This document shows positions 57,716 to 64,000 of a stretch of DNA of 64,000 bases, one piece after another (the first letter of the stretch is position 1; each line of letters starts with the position of its first letter). The notes under the pieces were generated by a model. That model was not told the DNA's origin, made no database searches, and saw nothing but the letters and a program-made list of their open reading frames with translations. Position numbers and translations under genes: made by a program. This DNA is from Nostoc sp. TCL26-01 (GTDB lineage: Bacteria; Cyanobacteriota; Cyanobacteriia; Cyanobacteriales; Nostocaceae), in the NCBI RefSeq assembly GCF_013393945.1, contig NZ_CP040297.1:3380001-3444000 (forward strand), in the 5' to 3' direction.

Positions 57716-57948
57716 ACCTCCAAGTTACAACGTGCTTTGTCTAATCAACTCGATCTAGTTTTTTCTCTGATTGTCTGAAACCATCCTGTTCTCCCAATTC
57801 TGGGAAAGGGACTGGTAAATTTACCCACCTTCTCCCACAATTGTGAGAAGGAGTTGGGAGATGAGGGCAAGTGTTGCATTCGTGCAAGAAGTTGATTGCC
57901 TATTGCCTACCTACGCAAGTAATTTCAATAATCAAATCGGATTCTTAT
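57716..57948. other. Gap between hsdR remnant and ferritin-like gene
   Basis: A T-rich/CTTCTCCCACAATTGTGAGAAGG hairpin (about 57829-57852) can be seen; its stem is CCTTCTCxCAxxTTGTGAGAAGG in form. It may be a terminator or dispersed repeat. No gene is supported before the ATG at 57949. Confidence 0.4.
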
Positions 57949-58833
57949 ATGACAGTTGTTTATCCACGGAAATTTCAAAATACATTGAGTGCAAGGGATG
58001 TTCTCAAACAGGTGGTACGCGATCGCGAAATCCACTTCATCACCCTGAACCGCTATCGTTATAGTGAGCAGCGCAGTTGTAAAGACCTGACTGACTTAAT
58101 TGAACGCCTAAATGGCAAACCCCCAGAACTAATTAAAGATTTATCACATCACATTGCTGATGAAGCACGCCATGCCATGTGGTTGACTGATTTATTAGTG
58201 GACTTGGGAGCCAATGTAGGTACACCCCCTGGTAATTCCTATATCGATGAATTTGAAAGACTGCTAGACCAAGACTCATACAGTTCTCAAGACAACTTAG
58301 AATCAGGTTTAATCGCCGCCTTAGCAGCAATTAACGTCACCGAAAAACGGGGTTGTGAGTATTTCTCTGCCCACATTTATGCCCTCAAACAAGCACCCCA
58401 AACAGCAGAAAATATCAAAATCCGCGAAACTATTGCAAAAATTCTCCCAGAAGAAGCCGGACACGTGCGTTGGGGGAATCGCTGGTTAGCACAAATGGCA
58501 GACAAAAGTCCCGAACATCGCCAAAAAGTCGAGCAAGCCAAGCGCAAGTATGCAGCCATTGAACAAGCTGCTTTTGAATCGGGAATGGATATTACTTTGG
58601 GTGCAGAACTGCGACGAGTTGCTAACCTGCTAGAAGTAGTAAACACTATGCCAGTATGGGAACGTCCTCAATATTTCATGGAACGTTTACCACAAACTCT
58701 CCTAGCACCTCAATTGCAGTCTACCAGAATTCAGGCTGCACAAAGAGCTTGGCAACGTGACCCACAAGCATTTTTTGATAAGTTCGTGCCAATGTTTTTT
58801 AATGGCGTGAAGAAGCAGGAAAATAAAAACTAG
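57949..58833 (+). CDS. Ferritin-like diiron-type protein
   Basis: 294 residues from the ATG at 57949; the open frame begins at 57871, but the extra residues are not conserved in character. Two-helix Glu/His pairs typical of a diiron ferritin-like fold: E28 in REIHFITLNRYRY, E72xxH75 in DEARHAMW, then EKRGCEYFSAH and EEAGHVRW. The exact reaction is unknown; relatives include DUF455 and other diiron oxidases. A terminator follows. Confidence 0.82.
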   Translation: MTVVYPRKFQNTLSARDVLKQVVRDREIHFITLNRYRYSEQRSCKDLTDLIERLNGKPPELIKDLSHHIADEARHAMWLTDLLVDLGANVGTPPGNSYIDEFERLLDQDSYSSQDNLESGLIAALAAINVTEKRGCEYFSAHIYALKQAPQTAENIKIRETIAKILPEEAGHVRWGNRWLAQMADKSPEHRQKVEQAKRKYAAIEQAAFESGMDITLGAELRRVANLLEVVNTMPVWERPQYFMERLPQTLLAPQLQSTRIQAAQRAWQRDPQAFFDKFVPMFFNGVKKQENKN

Positions 58834-58854
58834 TCCCACTAGTCAAAGGATTTA

Positions 58855-58884
58855 GATCCCCAACGTTTTTAAAACTTGGGGATC
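58855..58884 (+). terminator. Intrinsic terminator after the ferritin-like gene
   Basis: GATCCCCAA (58855-58863) pairs with TTGGGGATC (58876-58884), followed by TCGTTCTTT. It lies 22 bp after the stop codon. Confidence 0.8.
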
Positions 58885-59131
58885 TCGTTCTTTGTGAATA
58901 ATTTTCCGACTGTTAGAAATACTTTAAACCTGAATGACACCCTGTTAACGGAGTCAATATTGGTAATGCTGTTGATTCAGGCTAATTAATTACACCAAAA
59001 CGACATTTGGATTGTTCAAAAGTGTTGCAGTCACTATTTGAAAATCTGGGTTTAGACGAAGCTATTAAAAGAGTTGAATGGCTTTTGTATTTGTTGTGGT
59101 AAGGATGACAGGAGGTATGAAACCTTGATTT

Positions 59132-59365
59132 TTAAGCAATTACATGAGCATTGCTGAAAGATTCCATGAGACTTCTACGCCCAGTACCACGATGGGGTGT
59201 AGCCTCTTCTGGTTCATTACGTTTGGGTTTAGATTTGAGTGAAAGCATATTTTGTGAACTCAAAGCAGAAATTGTGAGATTGCGATTAGCCATTCCCAGG
59301 CCATCAGAAATTAGGGAACCAAATACCAGACTCGAAATTAAAACTGGAATAGCAGCACGCATCAT
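59132..59365 (-). CDS. patX: PatX-type heterocyst-inhibitory signalling peptide precursor
   Basis: 77 residues (a second ATG at 59362 gives 76). A Sec-type signal or membrane segment at 5-20 (AIPVLISSLVFGSLIS) is followed by a short linker and the motif HRGTGRR at 58-64. RG(S/T)GR in a small exported precursor is the hallmark of PatX, a relative of PatS; the released pentapeptide binds HetR to inhibit heterocyst differentiation in neighbouring cells. TCCGGA, the DIF+ motif of Anabaena differentiation promoters, lies 55 bp upstream. The overlapping plus-strand frame is a shadow. Confidence 0.85.
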   Translation of the reverse strand: MMRAAIPVLISSLVFGSLISDGLGMANRNLTISALSSQNMLSLKSKPKRNEPEEATPHRGTGRRSLMESFSNAHVIA

Positions 59366-59419
59366 AGAAGTCTCTTTCTGAACTCTCTTATCTACTGCTA
59401 CTGTATTTTAGGGAACGAG

Positions 59420-59425
59420 TCCGGA
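59420..59425 (-). promoter_or_regulatory. DIF+ motif upstream of patX
   Basis: The hexamer TCCGGA occurs 55 bp upstream of the first patX ATG. This hexamer near -35 is reported for promoters switched on during heterocyst differentiation in Anabaena. The -10 is not clear. Confidence 0.6.
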
Positions 59426-59463
59426 AAATTTTTAAAAAAGTAGTGCTTTTTACTGAAACTAAA

Positions 59464-61236
59464 TCACATTGGGGTTATGTGGAGGTTTTCTACTAATAAC
59501 CAGTGACCAGAGTGATTGAGATGACCCCAGATGGTAAGCTTTTGCTTGTCTGGCAATGATTTTAGCTGTTGCTCTATGTGCGATCGCACCGTTACCAACT
59601 GCCACGATTGCCCCAGATTAGCAGTGGGAGAGGCGATCGTGAATCTGTAATCCTGCGGATTTAAATGATGAAAAATGCCTGTGAAGCAGTCAGCCCTCTG
59701 TGTTACTACTTGATTTGCTTCTGAGTGATAATACGTATCCACAGAATCAGGACAATAGCCGCTATGTGGATAGGTTTGAGGCTCCTTTAGATAATACAAT
59801 TGCCACTCCAGCCATTCCGGATGATCAGGTAATAAATTAAACAAAGGAACAACAGCAGCAGGAGCATAATTATCTTGTAGTAAAGCCGTTTGCAAAGCTT
59901 GTACAGATAAATCTCGCGGCTGACAGTTTAACTCTACACACAAAGCCGCCGCCATCCCTGCGGCTTGACCGATACCCAACACCACAGGTTGCAATCTAGT
60001 AGCCCCATTAGCAATATGAGACACAGAAATATTCTTGTCACAAACCAATAAACCATCTGTGCTAGCTGGAACCAAACAACGATAGGGAATTGTGAAGGGG
60101 GTTCCTGTCCAACGTCCACCCCAACGGATAGATTTAGGTTGTAGTGGTAAATCGAAGCTGGGATAATGATGATCATTGGCATAATTACCAATAGCGATCG
60201 CATCTGCAAACAAAGATGCAACCTGACCATCTGCAACTGGTAAAATATCATGTTCCGTAACCGTCGTTAGCCCTATCAGGCGGCGACTTTCCCGATAATA
60301 TGGATGCAGTGCAAAAGCTGTCGATTTGTGCGGAAAAACGGACTCGGCTAAACCGTAACGCCGTCCAACGTGACTTTGGATAAAATGGGCGAAATTTTGG
60401 CTATGGTGACGAGATTCTTGGAAAAAATCGTTTTTAGCATCTGCCGACTCTAGCAAACGTCCCACACCTTCACCATAATCGTTACCACAGATAGGCCAGT
60501 TAATCATGAATAGATTACCCGGCAAGCGTCCATAATTCAAGAATTGCTCTGCACCGTACTTTTCCCAAGCACCAGCAAACAACCCCGCATCATAATTAGG
60601 TGCAGGTGGAACCTCTGGGGCGATAGCTTCCCCAAAATCTTGCATCACCACAACCCAAGTAGGCGCTTGCACAGGATATTTTTCTGTGAATTGATTAAAC
60701 TCAGATGGGGCGCTAGCTTCTCCCCACTCAGACTGCAACTCCCAACCCCAACGATAAGGTATCTCTGCTAAAGCTAATAAATCTCCTAACTCTGTACCAT
60801 CAAGAATAATTTTTGCTTGGACGGTAAAGTCAGCAAACCGTACACCAGTAATGCAACTTCCCTGGCGCAAAACTTCCAGTGGTACTTGTCCAGAAATCCA
60901 ATGCAGATTTGGTAATACCTTCACCCAATCAGCAAAAATCTCAGCCCCAATCCGAGGATCATAACTAAAAAAGCTCACCCAACTATGATTTAATCCCCCT
61001 GGCTGTCGCTGTCGCAATTCTTGCAAAAACGCACCCCATAATCCTGTTTGAAACGCTAGTAATTCATTACCATCAGGTGCAGAAACACCAGCCGCAGTTA
61101 ACATTCCCCCTAGCCAAGAAAACTCACTCACCAGAATAGTTTTAGCACCTCGTCGCGCCGCTTGGATAGCCGCCGCAGTTCCTCCAGTTCCGCCACCAAC
61201 GACTAAGACATCAGTTATATAAGTTTGATTTACCAT
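59464..61236 (-). CDS. FAD-dependent oxidoreductase (FAD_oxidored type)
   Basis: 590 residues from the ATG at 61236; the longer frame to 61293 adds an unlikely N-terminus. The dinucleotide-binding motif GGGTGG is at 14-19, with AAIQAARRGAKTILVSE and the conserved SWLGGMLTAAG. ILDGTELGDLLALA and VLGIGQAAGMAAALCVE near the end bind FAD. Related to fumarate reductase/xanthan-lyase-associated flavoproteins; the substrate is unknown. Probably soluble. It ends 98 bp from the start of patX on the same strand. Confidence 0.9.
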   Translation of the reverse strand: MVNQTYITDVLVVGGGTGGTAAAIQAARRGAKTILVSEFSWLGGMLTAAGVSAPDGNELLAFQTGLWGAFLQELRQRQPGGLNHSWVSFFSYDPRIGAEIFADWVKVLPNLHWISGQVPLEVLRQGSCITGVRFADFTVQAKIILDGTELGDLLALAEIPYRWGWELQSEWGEASAPSEFNQFTEKYPVQAPTWVVVMQDFGEAIAPEVPPAPNYDAGLFAGAWEKYGAEQFLNYGRLPGNLFMINWPICGNDYGEGVGRLLESADAKNDFFQESRHHSQNFAHFIQSHVGRRYGLAESVFPHKSTAFALHPYYRESRRLIGLTTVTEHDILPVADGQVASLFADAIAIGNYANDHHYPSFDLPLQPKSIRWGGRWTGTPFTIPYRCLVPASTDGLLVCDKNISVSHIANGATRLQPVVLGIGQAAGMAAALCVELNCQPRDLSVQALQTALLQDNYAPAAVVPLFNLLPDHPEWLEWQLYYLKEPQTYPHSGYCPDSVDTYYHSEANQVVTQRADCFTGIFHHLNPQDYRFTIASPTANLGQSWQLVTVRSHIEQQLKSLPDKQKLTIWGHLNHSGHWLLVENLHITPM

Positions 61237-61550
61237 CAGTACCAATTTATGTATTTTTAACCAGGATACAGACAAATTGATCCTGTTATGCAAACGTTTG
61301 ATGATGCGGCTATATCTGTATTAACTAATAGGTAAATAATGATAGTATTGAGCAAATTAGTATCTTAGAATATTCTTTAAAAGCCTTATTTTTTAGATAT
61401 AGCAGTTAAGGGTCAGATGAGGTACAGTCTACTCTCTAATCTCTAGCCTCTAGCCTCTAAACTCAACAAAATGTACTTCACTAAAGCGAGAAACGCTATA
61501 AAATTCCGCTAATAACACCAAGTTTTTAGAGCTGGTGATAAATCCTTAAC
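61237..61550. other. Intergenic region with STRR-type repeats
   Basis: About 310 bp. GCCTCTAGCCTCTAA-type repeats occur at 61441-61460. The rest is AT-rich with no gene or clear promoter found. Confidence 0.5.
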
Positions 61551-62129
61551 CTAAATCTCTCGACGAAACGCTCTAATAGCTTCTCCAGCATCAGTCTCAG
61601 CCATCAAAATGTAGCGTCTGAGTAAATCCAAATTGAGTTCATTAAGTCCAGGTAGTTGACTGCGCTCAATGCGTTCATAGCTACCGTTATGCAGATGATA
61701 GACCGTTAACAGCCCATCTTCCCAAAACCAGACTTCTGTTACTCCCAGAGCTTTATAGCGCTCTAACTTGTTGATACTACTACTGGTAAAAACAACTTCG
61801 ATGGACAAATCTGGAATCGGTTTAGCACTACCAATACAGTAGGAATCATCCGCTTGAACCGAAACAACCCCTTCTTTTTCTTGAGTCATTGAACGGGTTG
61901 GTTGAAAGAAAATGCCTTTTTCGACGAGAAAAGTTGTCACTAAATAACCAATGATACTAGCAAAAATTTCATGTTCACGTCCCGGCATGAGAATCTCGAT
62001 TGTATCGTCATAGTAAAATAGTCGCACACCAGGAGAACCATCAAAACCCTTTTGGATGAACTTGAACTGTTCCCAAGTCCCATAATGGACAATACGTTGG
62101 TCGGTAGTTCGGTCAAGTAGTGGGGGCAT
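61551..62129 (-). CDS. Uma2/DUF820 PD-(D/E)XK-like protein
   Basis: 192 residues from the ATG at 62129. Uma2 hallmarks: VRLFYYDDTIEILMPGREHE, then PDLSIEVVFTSSSINKLERYKALGVTEVWFWE. The Asp in PDLSIEV and the Glu two residues on, with Lys in NKLERY, fit a PD-(D/E)XK nuclease active site. These are very numerous in Nostoc with no known role. Divergent from the DUF29 gene. Confidence 0.9.
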   Translation of the reverse strand: MPPLLDRTTDQRIVHYGTWEQFKFIQKGFDGSPGVRLFYYDDTIEILMPGREHEIFASIIGYLVTTFLVEKGIFFQPTRSMTQEKEGVVSVQADDSYCIGSAKPIPDLSIEVVFTSSSINKLERYKALGVTEVWFWEDGLLTVYHLHNGSYERIERSQLPGLNELNLDLLRRYILMAETDAGEAIRAFRREI

Positions 62130-62224
62130 CGCGTTTACCTCTAGCAATCCCTGCCTGAATTGTACATGAAATTGATAATTATTGTATATGATTAAATTAT
62201 GGAATGTAGGTAGAAAGTAAAAAT

Positions 62225-62668
62225 ATGACAATTACTACCAACTTAAAACAACTCTATGAAACTGATGAGAATTTATGGTTAGAAAAAACTATTGAACTAT
62301 TAAAACAACAGCAGTTTAACCAACTTGATTTAGAAAACTTAATTGAGGAATTAATCAATTTGGGAAAAAGAGATTTAGCTAAAGCCAAAAGTCTTTTAAG
62401 GCAAATTATTATTCATATATTATTACTCCAATACTGGCAAGTAGAATATCAAAGAAACCATCGTCATTGGATTGGAGAAATCAAAACCTTTAGATATGAC
62501 TTAAATAATTATTTAACGACAAATTTAATGAATAAGTTACAGGATGATTTACAGAATATTTATCAAAGTGCAGTTGATTTTGCTCAAATCAAAACCAATT
62601 TGAATATTTTCCCAGAAAAATGTTCTTACACTCTTGCACAATTATTAGATGACAATTATTTACCTTAG
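62225..62668 (+). CDS. DUF29 family protein
   Basis: 147 residues. LYETDENLWLEKTIELLKQQQFNQLDLENLIEEL and LRQIIIHILLLQYWQVEYQRNHRHWIGEI are typical of DUF29, all-helical cyanobacterial proteins, often in multi-copy families. ATG at 62225 in a purine-rich context (GTAAAAAT). Function unknown. Confidence 0.88.
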   Translation: MTITTNLKQLYETDENLWLEKTIELLKQQQFNQLDLENLIEELINLGKRDLAKAKSLLRQIIIHILLLQYWQVEYQRNHRHWIGEIKTFRYDLNNYLTTNLMNKLQDDLQNIYQSAVDFAQIKTNLNIFPEKCSYTLAQLLDDNYLP

Positions 62669-62773
62669 ATGTATTAGCCGTACAGCAAAAGCAAAATCAT
62701 TCTTCGCATTTTCAAGAGAAACTTATAGATATAGACGTGGAAGATTCATTGATTCAGTTAGAGTGGGAAAAAC
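62669..62773 (+). other. Possible coding fragment before the DUF433 gene
   Basis: A frame without a start codon reads LDVLAVQQKQNHSSHFQEKL, then DVEDSLIQLEWEKHGSNS and a stop just past the DUF433 ATG. It looks like the C-terminal end of an unidentified protein, so a remnant gene is possible. It is too short to name. Confidence 0.3.
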
Positions 62774-63067
62774 ATGGTAGCAATAGTTGATATTGGAACC
62801 CTAATTGTGAGAAAACCTCAAGTTGCTGGAGGTCGCCCTTGCATTGCTGGTACGCGCATGACTGTTCAAAACCTTGTGATGGATTTTCAAGCAGGGTTAT
62901 CTCCTCAAGATATTGTGACAGAATATCCACATTTATCTCTAGCTCAAGTTTATGCGGCGCTTGCTTATTACTATGCTAATCAGGAAGCAATGGATAGAGA
63001 AATTGCTTTGTATCAAGCAGAATGTAATGCACTAGAAACGAAGTGGATGTCAGGTGATTTTGCATGA
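62774..63067 (+). CDS. DUF433 antitoxin-like protein
   Basis: 97 residues. DUF433 pattern: IVRKPQVAGGRPCIAGTRMTVQNLVMDFQAGLSPQDIVTEYPHLSLAQVYAALAYYYAN, a winged-helix-like domain. DUF433 proteins are the antitoxin partners of DUF5615 PIN-like proteins. The stop overlaps the next ATG as ATGA, so the pair was translationally coupled before the toxin was disrupted. Confidence 0.92.
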   Translation: MVAIVDIGTLIVRKPQVAGGRPCIAGTRMTVQNLVMDFQAGLSPQDIVTEYPHLSLAQVYAALAYYYANQEAMDREIALYQAECNALETKWMSGDFA

Positions 63068-63529
63068 GTCAAATTCGTTTCTATTTAGATGAAGATGCTG
63101 GAAAAAAATCTTTAGCTAATACCATTTCACGTTAATCATGATACACATGAATTATGTAGAGACGTTGCAATGCAACGTCTCTACTGTTTCACATTTAAAG
63201 GAAATTGGTATAATGGCTTACGCAATACAGGAATTGATGTAATGACAACGGCTGAAGCAGATAGATTAGGATCATCAGATGATAGCCAATTAATTTGGGC
63301 AACGGAACAGAGACGAGTTATTTACAGTTTCAATGTTGGTGATTTTTGTCGATTGCATAAAGCTTATCTCGAACAGCACCAAAAGCATTCAGGTATTATA
63401 CTTGCTGCCAAGCAGAGCTATGCAATTGGAGAACAGTTGCGAGGCTTGTTGAAGTTAGTAGAAAGTATGGAAGCTGAGGATATGGCAAATCAATTAGTGT
63501 TTCTAAGAAAATATATTGATAATTTTTAA
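63064..63529 (+). pseudogene. DUF5615 PIN-like toxin gene, split by a MITE
   Basis: The frame starts MSQIRFYLDEDAGKKSLAN and resumes after an insert as GLRNTGIDVMTTAEADRLGS, ending ...LRKYIDNF at 63529. Removing 63121-63214 (94 bp) restores one continuous 123-residue frame with the DUF5615 layout (LDEDA, GIDVMTTAEA, IYSFNVGDF). The acidic PIN-like residues are present, but the insert brings in-frame stop codons (e.g. 63133-63135), so full toxin cannot be made. A downstream part from 63170 is open but lacks the N-terminal active-site Asp. Confidence 0.9.
63121..63210. mobile_element. 90-bp MITE with TAAT target duplication
   Basis: The insert begins ACCATTTCAC and ends GAAATTGGTA (imperfect terminal inverted repeats). 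It is flanked by direct TAAT repeats at 63117-63120 and 63211-63214. Its centre holds the 29-bp palindrome (63156-63184) also found at 51435-51463. No coding capacity. Confidence 0.85.
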
Positions 63530-63614
63530 AGGGCGATCGCTTTCTGTAATAATCCCTGCTGGCTAGCGATGTCTACAACGATGCTCCCCCTACGTCTGAA
63601 CTATGTCGTTGTCA

Positions 63615-64000
63615 CTAGAAAAGCCCTAAGAACTTTTTCTTTTCTCCTTGAGCCTTCAAAGCAACCTTCAAGTTGTTATGAGCAGTTGCATAGTTAGGGT
63701 CAATTTTAATAGCTTGACGGTAAGCAGTGATCGCCTCATCCCACTTTCCTTGATCGGCTAGAGTAGCCCCCAAGCCGTTATGAGCGATCGCAAAGTTAGG
63801 GTCAATTTTAATAGCTTGACGGTAAGCAGCGATCGCCTCATCCAATTTTCCTTGAGCCTTGAGAGCAACCCCCAAGTTGTTATGAGCATTTGCAAAGTTA
63901 GGGTCGAGTTGAATAGCTTGACGGTAAGCAGTGATCGCCTCATCTAATTTTCCTTGAGCCTTGAGACTAATCCCTAAGTTGTAGTGAGCATTTGCAAGGT
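63615..64000 (-). CDS. TPR-repeat protein, 3' end (partial at window edge)
   Basis: The frame is open to position 64000 and ends at the TAG at 63615-63617. Visible are almost four consecutive 34-residue TPRs of the form LGVALKAQGKLDEAIAAYRQAIKIDPNFAIAHN, ending in a short basic tail (KAQGEKKKFLGLF). The repeats are nearly identical at the DNA level with a 102-bp period. The N-terminus and any catalytic domain lie outside the window. Internal ATGs give shorter frames but the repeat register shows the gene is longer. Confidence 0.9.
   Translation of the reverse strand, partial: LANAHYNLGISLKAQGKLDEAITAYRQAIQLDPNFANAHNNLGVALKAQGKLDEAIAAYRQAIKIDPNFAIAHNGLGATLADQGKWDEAITAYRQAIKIDPNYATAHNNLKVALKAQGEKKKFLGLF

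Noticed and set aside
59151..59381. 76-codon plus-strand ORF opposite patX
   Set aside because: Antisense shadow; patX has a signal segment and the RGTGR motif on the other strand.

Overview
The window is chromosomal DNA from a filamentous, heterocyst-forming cyanobacterium of the Nostoc/Anabaena/Trichormus group. Evidence: abundant GCGATCGC (HIP1-type) octamers, heptameric short tandem repeats of the Anabaena STRR type, a light-independent protochlorophyllide reductase cluster (chlL-DUF5331-chlN), a PatX-type RG(S/T)GR peptide gene with a TCCGGA box, a CRISPR repeat ending in GATTGAAAC, and many Nostoc-type families (NACHT, CHAT-TPR, Uma2, DUF29). All identifications are from reading the sequence; no database search was run.

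Layout. 1-2.75 kb: rRNA operon on the minus strand (5' part of 23S, tRNA-Ala, tRNA-Ile, 16S, promoter). 2.8-6.2 kb: a minus-strand operon with a Ro60-like protein (helical N-terminus plus vWA domain with a full MIDAS), a translationally coupled partner, and two tandem ~82-nt structured RNAs directly upstream. The RNAs have a terminal stem with a bulged C and base-pair covariation, so they look like Y RNAs. This is the strongest candidate for an undescribed system here. 6.4-9.3 kb: divergent NACHT NTPase. 9.3-14.3 kb: pstSCAB with a sulfate-binding-type lipoprotein gene in front. 14.5-28.2 kb: mostly housekeeping and nucleic-acid genes (HAD phosphatase, hemD, pnp, SNF2 helicase plus SWIM protein, Rpn-like nuclease, glycosyltransferase, UvrD-type helicase). 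28.2-38.5 kb: surface/secretion block with two filamentous-hemagglutinin-type proteins and a decayed third copy, a secreted TPR-CHAT protease and a trypsin-like protease. 39-40.8 kb: small CRISPR array without cas genes, and small TA-like genes. 40.9-44.1 kb: chlN, DUF5331, chlL.

44.6-53.2 kb: small stress-type proteins, a membrane GAF protein, a MITE, a DndD-like SMC ATPase with an overlapping 57-codon ORF and a phosphorothioation-type restriction helicase, then lexA with its own LexA box, and argF. 53.6-57.8 kb: a defence island next to tRNA-Thr. Remnants of hsdS and hsdR (type I restriction) flank an intact DarT-DarG toxin-antitoxin pair, with a perfect LexA box just upstream of darG, and a group-II-like reverse transcriptase with a structured upstream RNA. 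57.9-64 kb: ferritin-like protein, patX, FAD oxidoreductase, Uma2, DUF29, a DUF433/DUF5615 toxin-antitoxin pair whose toxin is split by a 90-bp MITE, and the 3' end of a TPR gene running off the window.

How the genes work together. Three regions look like conflict or RNA-repair modules: Ro-like/Y-RNA-like beside NACHT, the Dnd-like locus, and DarTG/RT inside a decayed type I R-M locus. DNA damage may link two of them, because LexA is encoded 2 kb from the darG LexA box. Repeat families (STRRs, a 29-bp palindrome, MITEs) are active sources of change: they lie inside a helicase gene, supply start codons for two genes and disrupt one toxin.
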